Shown one piece after another: positions 9,966 to 24,589 of a stretch of 64,000 nt of DNA; the first letter of the stretch is position 1, and each line of letters starts with the position of its first letter. The notes below the pieces were generated by a model that was not told the DNA's origin, did no database searches, and saw nothing but the letters and a program-made list of their open reading frames with translations. Source of the DNA: Serinus canaria (taxonomy: Eukaryota > Chordata > Aves > Passeriformes > Fringillidae); NCBI RefSeq assembly GCF_022539315.1, contig NC_066313.1, positions 38,105,059 to 38,169,058 of the forward strand, read 5' to 3'. The position numbers were made by a program, and so were the translations under genes.

Positions 9966-12900
9966 CCTGGTTTCTAAATTAAATTCATTAGATTGCCACT
10001 TTTATTTTGCACATTGTTTGGCCTCCTGGAACCTCGAAACAATGAAATACAGTGCACAGCCCCAAACAATAAATGTGAACTGCTAAATGTCATCTACATT
10101 GATAGATACATTTGAGCAAATCTTGGCAAGGCAGTTTAAAATGTTGCTTTCCTTAGGTGTCCTCCTTTTACCTCTATCAAATATAGACACTGTCCTGAAG
10201 TGGAGCCACAACAAGAGGAATGTGAGTGCTCTAATTAGTGGTTAAATGTATTACCTTCTGCTACCACTAATGAAAGGAGGTTTGTTTGCCTGCTGAAAAT
10301 TTCCTAGAACAAGTCTGCTAGACTGCAAGCCATTTAATCAAACTCCTCTATCATATCCACAGAGAAATCCAGAGTTTCATCCTTGCACCTGCATCACTGA
10401 TCATAAGGTTTCCAAATCAGGCTCTGTCTTGTTAGAGTCTGTCAGAGACCAGCAAAAAAGCTCTTGACTACTCAAGAATCATCTACAGTGAATGTTGGAC
10501 ACACGAGACTACAAACAGCTATCTTTTGTCTCTCTATTAAACATTGGGAATGAAAGGCTAAGAAACAAAACATCTTACAGAAATCCATGAAGAAAATAGT
10601 TGTAAACAAATATATAATTTTATATTTGGAAACAAAATAGCTGTTGAACTCCTTGTAGTGGAAGTATACATGTGTCTTGATAACAAAAGCTGCTTGCACC
10701 TGTGAGTATACAAAGGAATCCCTGCAGTTACCTTGTCATTCCTCTAGCCATTCTTTCCAGAGATATCAGAAAAAAAAAATAATGTGACACGGCTCATGTC
10801 GAACAAATGCTTGCAGTCTGCACATAGGCACAGATGAAAAAAAGTATTGCTGAGGCTAGAATTATTTTTTTTTTAGTTAGTGAAGATATTTGTGTTGTTT
10901 ATTCAGGATAGTTAACTTTTTTTTTTTTTTTTAAGAAATAACTAGATCAATTGAAACTCTTGGGGGATGTATACTGCGGTTCACATTTTGAACACCAGAG
11001 AACATTGGAAAGGTCATTTCCTAGAGTCTACAGGACGTTACAGACACAGATGAAAAGAATTGCAAAGAATACAGGCAGGAGCCTGAACTTCATGGAGGGA
11101 CACCTAGAGATGACCTGAAAATGAGAGAACAAGAGCCAGACCTTTAGGGAGCAGACAGCACTCCCTGAGGAGCAAAGGTAACAGAAGATATTGCTGATAC
11201 CAGGTAATCTGAGTCAATTGCAAGAAAAAGCCACAAGCAAGAATTTGCCTGCAGTGAAATAGTGAGAAAAAGGCAAATTTCCAGATACTTATTTTCAAGC
11301 ATTTTTGCTTTATACTCAAATAAAATCTGGTTCAGTATTGTTTTGAGGTGGGTGTATTTAAAACATTTTCTGGTTTTTGGTGAATGAAGAAAAGGTTTAG
11401 AAACTCCTGCCTCAATGCTATCCTGCTGACTCAGAGCCCTATGAAAACAAATTCTTCTATTCATAGCAATCTGGAAGATATTAATGATGGCATATGGTCC
11501 ATTGTTCAGTACTATGACAGATTTTTTCCAGATTATGACTTTGTATCAAAGCATGACTTACATGCTGAGTATAGTACTTGTTAATAATTCATTAATTTGT
11601 ATGGGTCTGAAAGTATCTAGTGCTTTTTGTTGCTCTTTAGAAAATCCAGACATATACTGGCCTTGCATGAAACCATTTATTTCCTTTTTTTCTGATTCCT
11701 AAAAGCACATGGTAACAATTCAATGACTGACTCAAAAGGAAAAAATCAATTTTGAGAAAAATATTATTTTTATATCCTTTTTTTTTTCATCCCTGATTAA
11801 GTCTTGCATGAAAGATTTCCTCACTCACCTCAGAATAACTGTTGAACATCTGAATTGTCATTTCTGCAACACTCATCTGCACATGAGAAGAGACTAGAAC
11901 TTGTGTCTCCATCACTTTTAACTATTTCCACAAAACTTCTTCTTCCATCAATTTTGGAATTTTTGGAAAAAAAAAAACCCAGCAAGATTGACAGGTGAAA
12001 AGATTTGAAGAAATATCATAAAAAATATATTTCCAAAGAATGAGAGAAGTTTAAGAGAAATTTTATGTCAGTGTTTCTACAATTGTGGAAACAATCATTT
12101 GGAGTAGTAAAAGTTTTTACTTACATGGGATAACAATAAGTTTTCCAGGATTGGCAAAACATGATTAATTCATTTTACAGATAAAAAAAAAACCAAAAAC
12201 TTTTTCTCTCATTTTTTGTCTAATATCTGATATTTTCACTCTAGCAAGCCACTGAGTGTCACACACTTATTTATGTCAAGGTTTCTTCTAGAAGACAGAT
12301 ATCCTAATTCCATCTGCTTTGCTGAAAAGTTGGAGACCAAACACAAAAGCCACCAAACTTCAATATATGATTGTGAATGATAATTTTTATGGTTAAAATT
12401 TTGACAAGTGTTTTTATTTTTATTTAGGCATTCCAGAAGGATTGAAATTGATGATGTGAGCATTAAATTCTTTGAAACAAATGTGTCTGGAAACAGATGT
12501 ATTGCCAATGAATACAAATAAAACTATTTTTCATAGTACTTCCCATCTGGAGAAGACAATTATTATGTGTTCTATATTGTGTCAACATCTACCATAGGAA
12601 GAATTTGCAACAAGATAGAGACTCTATTAGCTATCAGCATTTCTTTGAGTTTGAGTGCATTATGATTTAAGAACCAGTTATGTCCCAATCTGGAAAATTG
12701 CTGCACTTACATTACAGCTGCAGAAAGTTACATTGAAATCTATGAGCACCATAAAAATCACTCTCAAAACTGAGTCTTTAATTTCTGCCTCCGGACTTGT
12801 GAAATTCAAATATAAATTCAGAATGTAAAGAAGCTGCATTTTCTAAGCACCTTAGTATTTTACCTTGTTCGTGTCACTGAACCACAAGAGACTCAGTAAA

Positions 12901-13949
12901 AGCATTCTACTCTAACAGGCAGAGCAGACCAAACTGAGGTACTGCAGAGGATTGAGCAGAGAAGGCTTAGTCTTCCTTAGTTTCATGACCACTGGAAAAC
13001 AGACCTGTTCTAGAGTTCTGTATTGCCAGGATTGGTAAATTGCGTTTCATTATAAAATAACCTTTGGTTTGGTTTGAATTTTTTATTGATTTTTTTCTTT
13101 AAATTTCCTTCAAAAACAGAGAAGATTTCTTATTATCTGAGCTAACTTCCTATGGAGATATTGTCACACTGGTATCAAATTATTGGAGATGGACTGTTAC
13201 ACATTGCTGAATTATATCTTCTAACTCATATCAGTGAACTGGATACTCAGGTGATTTAAATTCATGTAGTTTTAGTAAAGATGATGGCTGGTTGAAACAG
13301 TTAAAAATACTTCCTGAATTTTGTATCCACCTTCCCCTCAGCCACCTCTGGATTTGGATCCATGTGTTTCCAGGATCCAATGGACAGTTGTGATATAACT
13401 TCATGGCTTTGCCTCAGATGCTGACAAAGTGTCCAACCCATGAGACAAAGTTATGTAATAAGTAAAGTCTGTAGAAAGATATACAATGTAAAATTACAGA
13501 GAGACAAAGACAAGCTGAGACAAGTGTGGTCAGTAGCTCTGGATTCAAGGTGGGAAACATCACCATGAAAAGGTAAGAGGGAAAAAAAGGATTCTAATGA
13601 GGATTAGTAAAACCATCGGGTTGAGATGATATTTTAGTGTTGATGGGGGATGAAAAGATGGCTGAGAAATAAGTGTAGAAACCTATTGAAGTTAACTGTT
13701 GTTTCCACAACAAAGGCCAGCCAAAGTCTTTGAGATGGCAACCACATGGAACTCATTAAATCCCAGCTACCATATCTTCGTGTTAGGCAATATGTAGCTG
13801 CTGTATGCATTTAAATGGAATATGTCCTGCTGGCAGGTTCTCCTTACACAAAGCTGGAGATTTCCAAGAAATTCTCTTAAAAGAATAACAGCAAAAAATT
13901 TTACATCTTGGGAAACTGTATAATTCTGGGTAATTTTGGAACTAAGCTT
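9966..13949. other. Unannotated interval with T/A runs
   Basis: No gene or repeat family is recognised. Homopolymer-like T tracts occur at about 10866-10874 and 10917-10932. The part at 10020-10340 is less simple in composition, and its TAAT-type motifs resemble those of conserved non-coding elements. That cannot be shown without an alignment. Confidence 0.45.
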
Positions 13950-14042
13950 CTTTCCTTTCCTCCCCCCCTCCTTCCCTCCCTTCCTTCCTCTTTACTATCT
14001 CCTTCCTTCTCTTTCTTCTCTTCCTTTCTTTCTCTCTTTTTT
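13950..14042. repeat. Polypyrimidine (CCTT/CTTT)n tract
   Basis: About 90 bases are almost entirely C and T in CCTTC, CTTTC and CTCCC units. Such tracts are prone to slippage and to triplex formation. Two overlapping open frames through it are products of this composition and are not genes. Confidence 0.93.
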
Positions 14043-16194
14043 GGAACAACATATTATCAATATGGTGTTAATTTTTGTTGTTATTTCAGTGGGATCACAT
14101 AGTAGTTATTGCATTATAAAATACTTGTTTTGTGATTTTCCCACATTTTATACATCTATGATATCTTTTAATTCATCATCCCAAGCAAAGGCACTGCATC
14201 ATTTACTTCATTTTTTGGTGATTGCATTAATATTGTGTGATGTCTCAGTCGATAGAAAATTGCTTTCTAGTTCCTTACCAATTAAGTGCTTTGTATGTGA
14301 AGTACATTTAGACTTCTCACCTTCAAATTAAGACTGCAGTCAGAGGTCAAGGTCACTCAGATTATTGTCAAGCATGTTGTTGCATTAATGGATTAACTCT
14401 CTTCTTTTGCTATCGCCAATACTCCAAAACTGAGCTGGAATAAGTCTTTATTTCTAGGGGAAAAGAAGAACTAAACAAAAAATTCCTAATCAAGAAATAG
14501 CAGGGCTGTCTTCGAAAATGTCTTCTGGCCAATGTTAAAACAATGAGCATTTTGAAACGTACACTGAAGGATACAGGGTGAAAGAATAGTGGGCTTACTA
14601 CTTTCTCTTAATATTTCCCAGTTAGCAGTTTAACTCTGCATTTAATGAACCTGAAGAGTAACCATAAAGATTCAAATGAGAGATGAGGGACGAATGTTAC
14701 ATAATTAGAAAACTATCCTCAATTTTATTCACAGATGGGAAAGTGCAGATTATAAAAATTACATATCCTTTTAAAATATAAAGTAATAGAACCCACTATC
14801 TGTTCCACTGCCATCAAAAAGCTACTCAACTAAAAAGGTGAGAAGATCACAAGAGGAGGAACACCATAGCTAACAAATGAGACTAATAAGCTAATAATTT
14901 ACTGAAACTGCCTGTTTCTGCACATTAGCAATTTTCCCCTTTTTAATTATTATTTACTTTGTTTCATTTTGAATGAAAATGAAATTTTATTTCATTTTAC
15001 TTTATGAAGTCACAGCCTTTTCAGTCATGAAAAGAGTGGAAAACATGCAGCTGGAGGGAAACTATTTCATTTGGCTTTGGTTTCCTTTGTAGGTTGTCTG
15101 AGTGAAGACTTAAATCAGAGAAAACATCAGAAAATTTTACATATAGTTTCAGGACAGCTTCTATATCAACTACTTCTTCTTGAGATCTGTTAAATTTGAA
15201 AGGTACCTACTTTTTGGGAACTAGTTAAAGTGTGCTTGGAAAATGATCTAACTGGTAAACTTGGAAATGAGGAGCATTTAAACCTGTTCTAAATTTTCTC
15301 ACAATTTATTCAGACACATTCCTTTTTCTTTGTCTGGAGTTTGGTCCTCTTTTCTGCCATTCCTTTGTCCTCTTCTCCAAGGCATGTAGTGCCCTTCTGA
15401 TAAAGCACACAAGCCTCCAGTTTTCCCCATCAAGTTTGAATCTTCACTACCACTTTCCAGGATGTATCCACTTTCCTACTTTTTTCAACCACTACCATAA
15501 TTTTCATTCCATCTCTTTTTTCTCCCACTGTAGATACTTCAGTAATGTATTTGTATGCCTAAACTCTGATTCTTTGCAGCCCCTAAGCTTAATCAAATAA
15601 TGTCTTTCCTTCTTTCATGCTGCACAAAGTTTGTGCACAAAGTTCTCCTTAAACCATGTTTTGAGTATCTAATGCAGAAATCATATTAACTCACCCACTG
15701 TTTGTGATTACACTTACCTGGTGCTTGTATCAGATGATCATGTTTATCCATAAAGGGCAAAGTGTGCATGGGAGAAAGTCAATTTGACAAATTGCCTCTG
15801 TTCACTTCCACTTTGTCTCCTGCTACACCCCTCTTGTATATTGATTCTTTGCTCACAGGTCAATTTCTTCACATGCTTCTTACACTCTAGTAGTTTTATG
15901 GCACATCTCCGACCCAGAGGTCTTGCTGCCTCACAGTCAGTCTTTCAAATATTAGGACCTTTAAAAAAAAATGCAGAGATGAAACAACAGATAAACAAGG
16001 CACAAGAAGCTACCATAAGCAGGTAGTGAACTTTGAAACGCCATTCTGGCTCATGACCTAATTTCTTTGTTTTGGCTCATATACTGAATACTCTCATTAC
16101 TAATACACCCATCAAAGTATAGACAAGAACAGAAAACACTTCTGACTTGAAATTGATATGTTGGATATTCTTCTGGATGGAAGCAATATTATCA
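14043..16194. other. Unannotated interval
   Basis: No gene is supported. Around 14968-15000, TTTCATTTT and AAAATGAAA alternate to form small 9-bp palindromes. The part at 15300-15560 is pyrimidine-biased. Confidence 0.45.
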
Positions 16195-16545
16195 GCTTTT
16201 CGAAGAGATCACGAGCATGTAGATGGCTGAAAGACTGTACTTGGATTTTTCTGAAGTTTTAACAAGATATTTGCTCAGACCTTCACCAGAGGCTCCTAAA
16301 AATACCATGAATGACTGAAGGAAGGTATTTTGTAGGTCAGTGAGTAGCTCAAAATATCATAAATAAAAGATAGAAGTTTATGTCCAATTTTCACGGCAGG
16401 TGAAGGCTTCTGGAAGGATACCGTAGGTTCTGGAACTTAGAGCATTTAACAGATATTATAGAATTCTCAGTAAATTATCTGTAAAAGGATGCAAATAAGG
16501 ATGTGATACATTTTACAGATAATATAAATTTAGGTATTTTTCTGC
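16195..16545 (+). mobile_element. Ancient CR1 LINE remnant (reverse-transcriptase region)
   Basis: The segment CTTGGATTTTTCTGAAGTTT (about 16240) corresponds to the LDFSKAF motif of CR1-type reverse transcriptase. Further on, TTCTGGAACTTAGAGCATTT and AAGGATGCAAATAAGGATGT followed by GATACATTTTACAGATAATA (about 16485-16525) match the segment leading to the FADD catalytic box in old amniote CR1 elements. The FADD codons themselves are mutated. Frameshifts and deletions are frequent and the ends are uncertain. I infer that this is one of the oldest repeat layers in the window. Confidence 0.55.
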
Positions 16546-19500
16546 TAACCATAGGGGGAACTTTTAGGAAGCATTTTCCACTGTCATAAGTTGTTTTAAT
16601 TTAGGCAAACGTCAAAGAGATTTACTGAAAAGATGAACTTGATAAGAACAGTCAGTTCTTTGGATAAACATAAACCAACCTTAACTTCTAAATATGTGGG
16701 TTTGAAGAACAAATTGTGGCTGACACTGGTACAGCAAACTTCAAGATTAAGGAAAAAACACATTCTTATGTAATACATTCGCATTCATCCAAACACCTTG
16801 CAAAAAAAAAAAAAAAACAAGTTGAAAATGTACCAGAATTAAGTTTAGAAAAGTGTCAAAAATGGTACAATATCATTAAATGCCCCCTCTCTCCCATCCA
16901 CCTTTGGTTTCAACTTTCTTTAATACTCTTGCCATATTCTTTCTTAAAGAGTATTTAGTTGCTATGAATTCTTACTATTAATAAATGCTAAAATGTACAG
17001 CAAAAATCATAGTTAGGTTTACTTTGTTAAAATATGTCAAAGGCAGCTTTCTGCAGAGCTGTGCCTTTGCCTAAGCAGCTCTGCTTGGAGTTTCAATTGT
17101 TATTCTCTGAATGCCTACACATTAACATTGTTACTGTGATTTAAGGAACCACAGACCAGCTTGCCATGTCTCAGGTAGCTATTTCAGCTAGCTCAAAGCC
17201 AAATCAAGAATTTCTTATGTGGCATAAGACTGTGTTAAGCAAAAATGTTTAGAGAGTATTGCAGTCAAACTGAGGAATCAAATAGAAAATGACTGAAGTC
17301 TAAATAATCAAGATTCTTGTGATTAAGTGGCAGTCAAAGCTTATTTTCCATATTATCCCCTGGTTTTTGATGTTTTTGGTTCAATTAAGTGGTACTAATG
17401 AAAGCAAGGACTTCAATGATTCAAGGACTTGGTGCTGTCCCGCTGCCTGGGAGTGACGTGAATGCAGAAAATGCCAACTGGAGTGGCCCCCACCCTCTCC
17501 ACTGGAGAGAAAGCTTTGTTAGGCTGACATGGGGCACAGGAGCAGATGGCAGGTTGCAAGCAGAAGATTACAGGTCCCCGGAATTGAATGACAGGTTTTA
17601 TTCCCAGTGCTGCTGTAGTTATAGAGAGTTTTCAAAGTTCAATAAGCAGAAGTCACATAACTTGTGACCTAATCTTGCCAATTAGGAAAGAAAACCTTTA
17701 AGGGTAGTAAGTTTGGCCAGAAAAATACAGACTTCCAGGGCTAATGAGGATCATATTGTATAAATTGACAGCATTGCCTTCTTTTACTTCAAAGAGAATA
17801 AACATATGGTATGTTTTGTTCCCATTTTTTGTTATGAGACATTTCAGCAACATAACATACAAGCTTATGATAATGGATGAAGGAGAAGAGCAAAATTCTT
17901 CAATGAGCAGATAGTCTTCCTGGTGTCTGTCAATGGTCTATAGCTGCAGTCACCCACACAACCAGTATCTGTCTCACACAAAACATCCTTTCTATAATCA
18001 GTTACAAAAATAATCAGAACTGGCTACATTATTTTTGTGAAAGACAAGTAAAATCAGGTGTATGCTGTTTTACTGACAGATCAGTAGCATATTAAAGGCC
18101 TGGAAGGGTTTCATACACAGAAATCTATACACTTAGTGAAAAAAGAAATAATCAGCATAACAATTAAAGTTCATATAATGTCAGCATTTCATTTTACACA
18201 TTTATAATGTGTATTCAAAAAAGATATCCATTAAATATGAATGAATCTTTAACAAACACTGAATTTCATGTATGATCATATGAGAAATCATATGTTGTCT
18301 TCAGAATTTGTACCATTAACTTTGAAGAAAAGATCTGTCGTGTAAGGCAAGATGTAATCAAAGTAACCTGAATCCCTGACTATGCTTCATAAATAAGTTG
18401 TTACCTTCCTCCAACTTCTATGTAATTTTCAGAATTTTCCCAGTAGCATTTCAGTGTTTATCTTAAGTATAGTCATCAATGAATAATAACATTGTCTTCA
18501 GTCTTCTGTCTTCACTTGTAGTGTTCCATAACACTTCCAATTTATTGATTTAGAAATAAAGCTATAATCCAAATTGCAAGAAGAGGCGATGAAATCAAAG
18601 TTAAAAAGATAAAGACTCTTGTATGAAAAGTTTATTAAATTGACTTAATGAATGTACAGTTAGATAAATATATAAACACTACCTTTGAAGACAACAAAAG
18701 AAACTCTGGCAATCTCTAGGACAAAAAAAAGGAAAATCATAAGCAGGTAGGATGAGATATCAAATAAGAACTATCTTAGGAGGAAAACTGATAACTGATA
18801 ATAATTTTTTATTATGAGATTATTATGCAAAAATTATAGGAATACATTTATTATGCTAAAGGTGTCAAAAAAAAAAGGAAAAGAGAAGGGAAGGGCAGGG
18901 CAGCAAAATGGTTCAGAAGTTGAGATATTTCGTACTTCATTTAAATGTAATGAAAAATTACTAAAACAAATTACTTGAATAGTTCAGGCTATCCTAAGAT
19001 GGAAAAACCAGGCAGCAGCACAGATGCAGAAAACTGAGCACCAAATTGACATTGCAGAGGAATCAGCAAAATGCCAACAAGCCTTCCTTGGAATTTTACA
19101 GAAGAAAATGAGAAATGGCAAAGCAGTTTGATGGATTCATCTTAACACCACTAGAGAAGTCTAATGTGCAACCCAAATTCCAGAGAGTAGAGCATAGAAA
19201 AGAGGGAATACATAAAACTAAGAAGCTCCTACCTTTGTCTAAATTTAGTGAATACAAGAATGATGGATCTATTATCCAGAACAAATAATAGCTAGCTGCA
19301 CAAGTAATGCAACAACACCTGGAGCAGGTGATTCACCTTTGTTGAAACCTGAAGAAAATTCTTAAGATTCATTAAATATCTAAATATGTGGATTCTTTGC
19401 TTATGCTAAATGAGTAAAAAAAATAAAGCAACTCGCCCAGTACAACATCTGCCTCATGAAGTGCTGCAGTTATTACTCCCATGCATGTTTAAACCTTTAG

Positions 19501-22500
19501 CTACTCTCACAGTTTTATTCCACTTGTTCTGTCAGGATTATTATTTCTCCTGTTAAATCTCACACTGAGATTTTTTATGGTTTCCTTATTATCCTTTGGT
19601 TTTTTCTTCTTTTTCCATCAAAAGACAAATAATTAGTCTACCCTTTTCAATATAATCATGTGTTCTACCTACTGATATTGTTGACATATCACAGTGTTTA
19701 TTTTATTTCGATGTTTGTAGACTTTTCACAATTCCTTATTAAACTTTGATTTTCTTTTCCTGGCTCTATAATCTGTCACAGTATTTTATTTTCAGAAGTA
19801 TTTATCTATCTGTCTTACTTTCAGTAATAGGATCCCAGAGCTCACATCTATATGAAAAATAACAGGTATAATGACCTGAAATGTAGACTTAAAACTCATC
19901 CTTCTCACTGAGGAATTCCTGCAGAAGAAAAGCCAGCATTTCTATGTACTGTCAGCTTGGCTTTGTATTGGACAGAAGTAAATGTTATAACTTTTGAATA
20001 ATAATTTCCTAACCCCTTCAAATAAGAGGAAATGGATCTTTCTCTATATTTTTTGCTATTGCCTCAATTTGCACTGGATGCAATTGTTCACCATTATGAT
20101 TTTTTTTCCTTTAAACATGGCAAGTTGCTGTCTAAGAGCCATCTAAGACATGGCTACTGCCAATCCCCTTCATGCCAGCTTGTTCTCTCTCCACCTAGGT
20201 CTCCAATTCCTTCTTAAAGCTGGTGAGAGATTGCTCCCAGGTATTCAAACTGAGTACGGAAATACATTCAAATCTGCTTGATGACCAAATCTATTTTTCA
20301 TATTTCTTGGATTATCATTATGAATTTCCTGCACAACATTTCCAGTTACTAACTTCATTTCCCTGACCATCTTTGTAACTCTCTGTTTAGTTATTTCAGT
20401 AATAAGTCCATCAAGGTATTTCTCCCTCAGTTATATAACTAAGTCCTGCAGATGACTAATTTTTACTTTAATCCTATATTGACATTATAAACAGCAGAAA
20501 ATGTACTATATTCCTATTAGACTTTGGGAATACAAATAAAACATTGCATCAGCACAAAGATTCAAAGAGGTACTTATAGCATAGAGATATTATACTACAA
20601 TGAACATTCTTGTATCCTGTGTTCTGTAGAACATGCAAGCTGTTTCCTAAAATCTCTAAAAATTTAAAGGTTTAAATGAAGCTCATTCTATAATAAGTGT
20701 ACTATATTACCAATTTTTTAGCTAAAAAAGGTAATTTTCTCTCATTATAGTATCATCATAGATGGCAATATTTATGTATTAAATATTATATTTTATAAGC
20801 TGGAATAACATAGGACATACTACACTGTCTGTTATGTTTATTTCCCAAAAGGGATATGTGGTTTTTGCATTTTGTTGTGTTGTTTTAATTCTCCATAAGA
20901 AGCAACTTTGTACAGTGTCTAAGTTAATTGTGAATTCTTTAGTAATTCACCCCTACAATATTTCATGCTTTAGTGATTTGAATTTGCTTCCTGAATCTTT
21001 TCAAAATTTGCATCTCCAGACATTTTATGTGGCTGAAAATTGCAAACTTGAACTATAGTTCTTCCTGTCCATTTAATATCATACAATGAGGGAAAGAAAG
21101 GGGGTGGGATTGTGTGGAAAACAGAAGTCTTTAGAGAAGAGCTGCACATACTGAATTAAGGCTGCCTGATGACTGGGAGAGAGAAAGGAATATGGTGTGA
21201 AGAAGAAGGGGAAACACAAAAAAGAAGCTCAGTCTTCACAGCTCCAGGGACAGGAGAGGCAAGGATAGAGAGCAGAAGATGGGAGACCAGGATTGCTACA
21301 TGGTTTCACAAACCCATTGCAACTTCAGAATAGTTTAATCAAACCAGCCTTCATTTCTTGTTTATCCAGCTCAGTGTTGCCATGGAGTTTTAAAATTACT
21401 ATTTACAATTACATTTTTTTCTCTTTAATCATTATCACATTTTTTTAATCCTGTCATAAAACTCACAGAATAACAATTTCACTGCGTGAATGCAGGTTTT
21501 CTGACAAGTCAAACAGGAGCATTTCTTTTCACTGCAGAATGATTAAAGGTTCTTATTCTTAACTTTTAAATGCTTAAATAATCCCATATTTTTTGGTCAC
21601 TAAACAAAAATGTGACTATCTAATCAAATGAACATTCCTATTTTCCCAAATTTTATTTGCTAGTTTTAAAAATAATGTTCTTTTTGTATTTTTATTTCAG
21701 AATCATCAGCTGTAAGAGGACCCTTGGTCAATCTTCTTCAAATTCTCCAAACTGTGAGATCCAGAACTCTGCTAGCTTAACTTCCAAAATCATGAGAGCT
21801 CACAGTTCCTCTCATGTGTTGAAATCATTACTCTCACATACTGTCCCTGCAGCATCGACTAAAAAAATAATAATGAGAAAGCAAATGAGAAATGACCTCA
21901 TTGATTGTTAATTCATTGAACACTGATTGAATAAAAAGGTTGATTGCAGTTGAAATGCATTAAAATCTCCTCCAGTTCTCCAATTCTCCTCATGCTGTAT
22001 AAGAAAAAAAAAAAAAAAAAACAAATCTGCTCACTACAAAATGGTCAAATAAGAGAAATTAGCTGACATAATAAGAGAGAAAGTGTATTTGATGCCAAAA
22101 TTGTAACGTGGGCCATGCTATGGGAAAAGATAAAGACAGTACCTCCCCACATCTGGCACATCAGCAGGTAGGTGTAGTTTAAAAATTCTAGTAGGGAATA
22201 AAGCTGCAGCAGAGAAAGCAGTGGCAGAGCATACTAACAGACTTTCAGGTTTCAGTGTCAGTCTGGTGTATGGATGCAGTCAGTGCTCTGGGAGATCATG
22301 AACACAACTTATTTCTCTGCTAAAACAGAGCCAGAAGACAAAGAAGAGACCCTATGAGTCTATGACAGATGCAGGATCAGAGAGGTTGTGATGGCAGGTC
22401 ACCCATAAGTTGTAGGGTATTCTTAGAATCTAAAGCTGTACATACCATGCTCATATCTATGTCTTCTAAATAATAAAAAGCCTAATGAAACTTCTATTCA

Positions 22501-23278
22501 TTTCTGCTGGTGCCCTGCCACTGTGTGAAAAGCCTTGGAGACAGATAGAAATTACCTTAGCTGTTTCAACATGCTATCTAAGTCACCTGTCACCTTCAAA
22601 TAGTTGGTTAGGAACAGATAAAGATTCATACAAAATAGTGGGAAAAAGAAGACATGCATTTTCCTCAGAAAGAATAACAAGAAATAACTTTAGTCATGGT
22701 AATTGTTGCCATTAGAAAAAAAAAAAAAATGCCCATACAGTAAATAAGTGTTTGCCATACTGCAACAAATAATAAATAATAAAGTTTTATCAGCATGCCT
22801 AAATTCACAGAGCTGCTTTGGAGGATAGTGCCTTTAGAAATATTCCAAAATGCCTTCATTGAATTTGCACTGCTACTGTTTTGATGTGAGTATACCAAGA
22901 AAGGGTTGGAGATAAACATACTTGTCTAAACATAACATTAGAATGGCAACTGCACACAAAGAGATCTTCAACCCAATGGGAGCATAGGGTGAAAGATCCT
23001 CAGTCAACTCAGTTATGTTCAGTTTTCAAAACAAGGACCACAAAGAGCCTGAGAATAAATGGAGTAAAAAAAATTTTTCAGCTACTTTTATTCATCATCT
23101 TGTCAGTAGTTCCAGACACCAAAAGAGAAGCCGTACATGACTCTCAAGAACACAGCGATAGCGACTTGAACTTTAAAAGAGACAAAAATAATGTCAAAAA
23201 AATAAAAAACTTTCTAAAAACCATTTGAAGTACTTTGTTTCAGCCAGAAAGCCAGAGCTAAAGCCAGAGCTGCATGAA
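16546..23278. other. Long interval without recognised gene
   Basis: Mostly AT-rich single-copy-looking DNA. The exceptions are an A run at about 16801-16817, a local less-AT-rich island at about 17420-17600, a purine-rich stretch at 18868-18905, another at 21085-21300 and an A run at about 22003-22021. A frame preceded by a pyrimidine-rich tract and AG at about 21679-21701 could be mistaken for an exon, but its product is not recognised. Confidence 0.4.
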
Positions 23279-23850
23279 TGTCATGGTTTAACCCTGATGG
23301 GCAGCTCAGGCCCACACAGCTGCTTACTCATTCCCCCACAGCTGGATGGGAGGGAGAATTGGAAGACTAAAAGTAAAAACACTCATGAGCTGAGATAAAG
23401 AAAATTTAATAGGTAAAACAAAATTTGTGCTCACAAGCAAAGCAAAACCAGGAATTCACTCACCACTTCCCACAGGCAGGCACATGTTCAGCTATCAGCA
23501 GGAAAACAGGGCTTCATTAGCAGTGAAAATAAAGCTCACCACTTCACTTCATGCCCCAACTTTCTCCTTCTTCCCCCTGCTTTTAATGCTGAGCATTATG
23601 TCATATGGTATATGGTATGGGACATTCCTGGAGTCAGCTGGGCTCAGACGTTCTGGCTGTGTTCCCCCAATTCCTTGTACATCCCCAGCCTCCTCACTGA
23701 GGAGGTAAGAGGCAGAAAAGGCCTTTACTGTGCAAGCCTTGTTTTGCAGTAACTAAAACTTACCTTTGCTATCAACACTCTTTCCAGGATAAATCCAAAA
23801 TACCAGCTACTATGAAGACAGTTAACTCTATCCCAGAAAAAAACAGGTCA
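23279..23850 (+). mobile_element. Solo LTR of an avian endogenous retrovirus (type A)
   Basis: It begins TGTCATGGTTTAACCCTGAT and ends ...ACTCTATCCCAGAAAAAAAC followed by AGGTCA, so it has the TG...CA ends of an LTR. Internal landmarks shared with the other type A copies here are GAGATAAAGAAAATTTAATA, TGCTGAGCATTATGTCATAT followed by GGTATGG, and ACCAGCTACTATGAAGACAG near the 3' end. About 570 bp is a normal length for this type. There is no primer-binding site, gag/pol/env-like frame or second LTR nearby, so it is a recombined solo LTR. The 5 bp on each side (ATGAA and ATGGG) do not form a clear target-site duplication. I know this LTR type as widespread in birds, but I give no subfamily name. 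Confidence 0.9.
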
Positions 23851-24589
23851 ATGGGTGGGGATAGAAATGAAGGCTGGTAAGCCAATGTCACACGAAAGAC
23901 AAAATGCAGACCACACAGCAAAAGATAATGAACATACTCAGAGCCATTTATAGAGGTTGAAATAAAGATTTTTTTTTTTAGAAAGTGCAGCTTATAGACT
24001 GTTTCTATGAAATACAGCTCATATAGATTCATATCAGTACAATCACTACAGAAAGAAGACTCTGTGTTCCATCAAGTATGCTGCTGTTTGCTAGGGTATT
24101 TACATCAATGATCTTTACTTTATATATTTAAGGGTGTTCCATGTGTTTCTTCCTGGAGACAGGAGAGCAATTTCATTGTTCTCATTTTATCACATCCTTC
24201 ATCCTTCATCCTTTAAAATCAGGATACTAACAACCTTATTTAAGCTAGACCCCTCAACATCATATTGGAACTTGCACTGTTTCTCTTTTTTCAATGAATA
24301 TTTATTTTCAGAGGACTTTCAAAGAGCCAAAAGAAATTAGTACAAAAAATACAATTGCCATAGTTTTTTTATAAAATATAATGAGAGCACAAAAATATTG
24401 TGATATGCTTTGATCAGGTGATAAAAGAAGTTGATAAAGCAATTACACTCTTCAAAGTTTCTGACATGATGCTATACAACAGCATATTCTGAGAAGGCAT
24501 GCAGTGTATATAATCAGTTGGTGATATACTTTAGTTGGTATTTAGAGGTAGAAAATGAAGATAAGGGTGAAAAAAAGTCAATGCTAGAT
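23851..24589. other. Unannotated interval
   Basis: No gene or repeat is recognised apart from a short T run at 23970-23979. Confidence 0.5.

Noticed and set aside
13908..14331. Overlapping 64- and 131-codon frames
   Set aside because: They owe their length to the polypyrimidine tract, which encodes only S, P, F and L runs.
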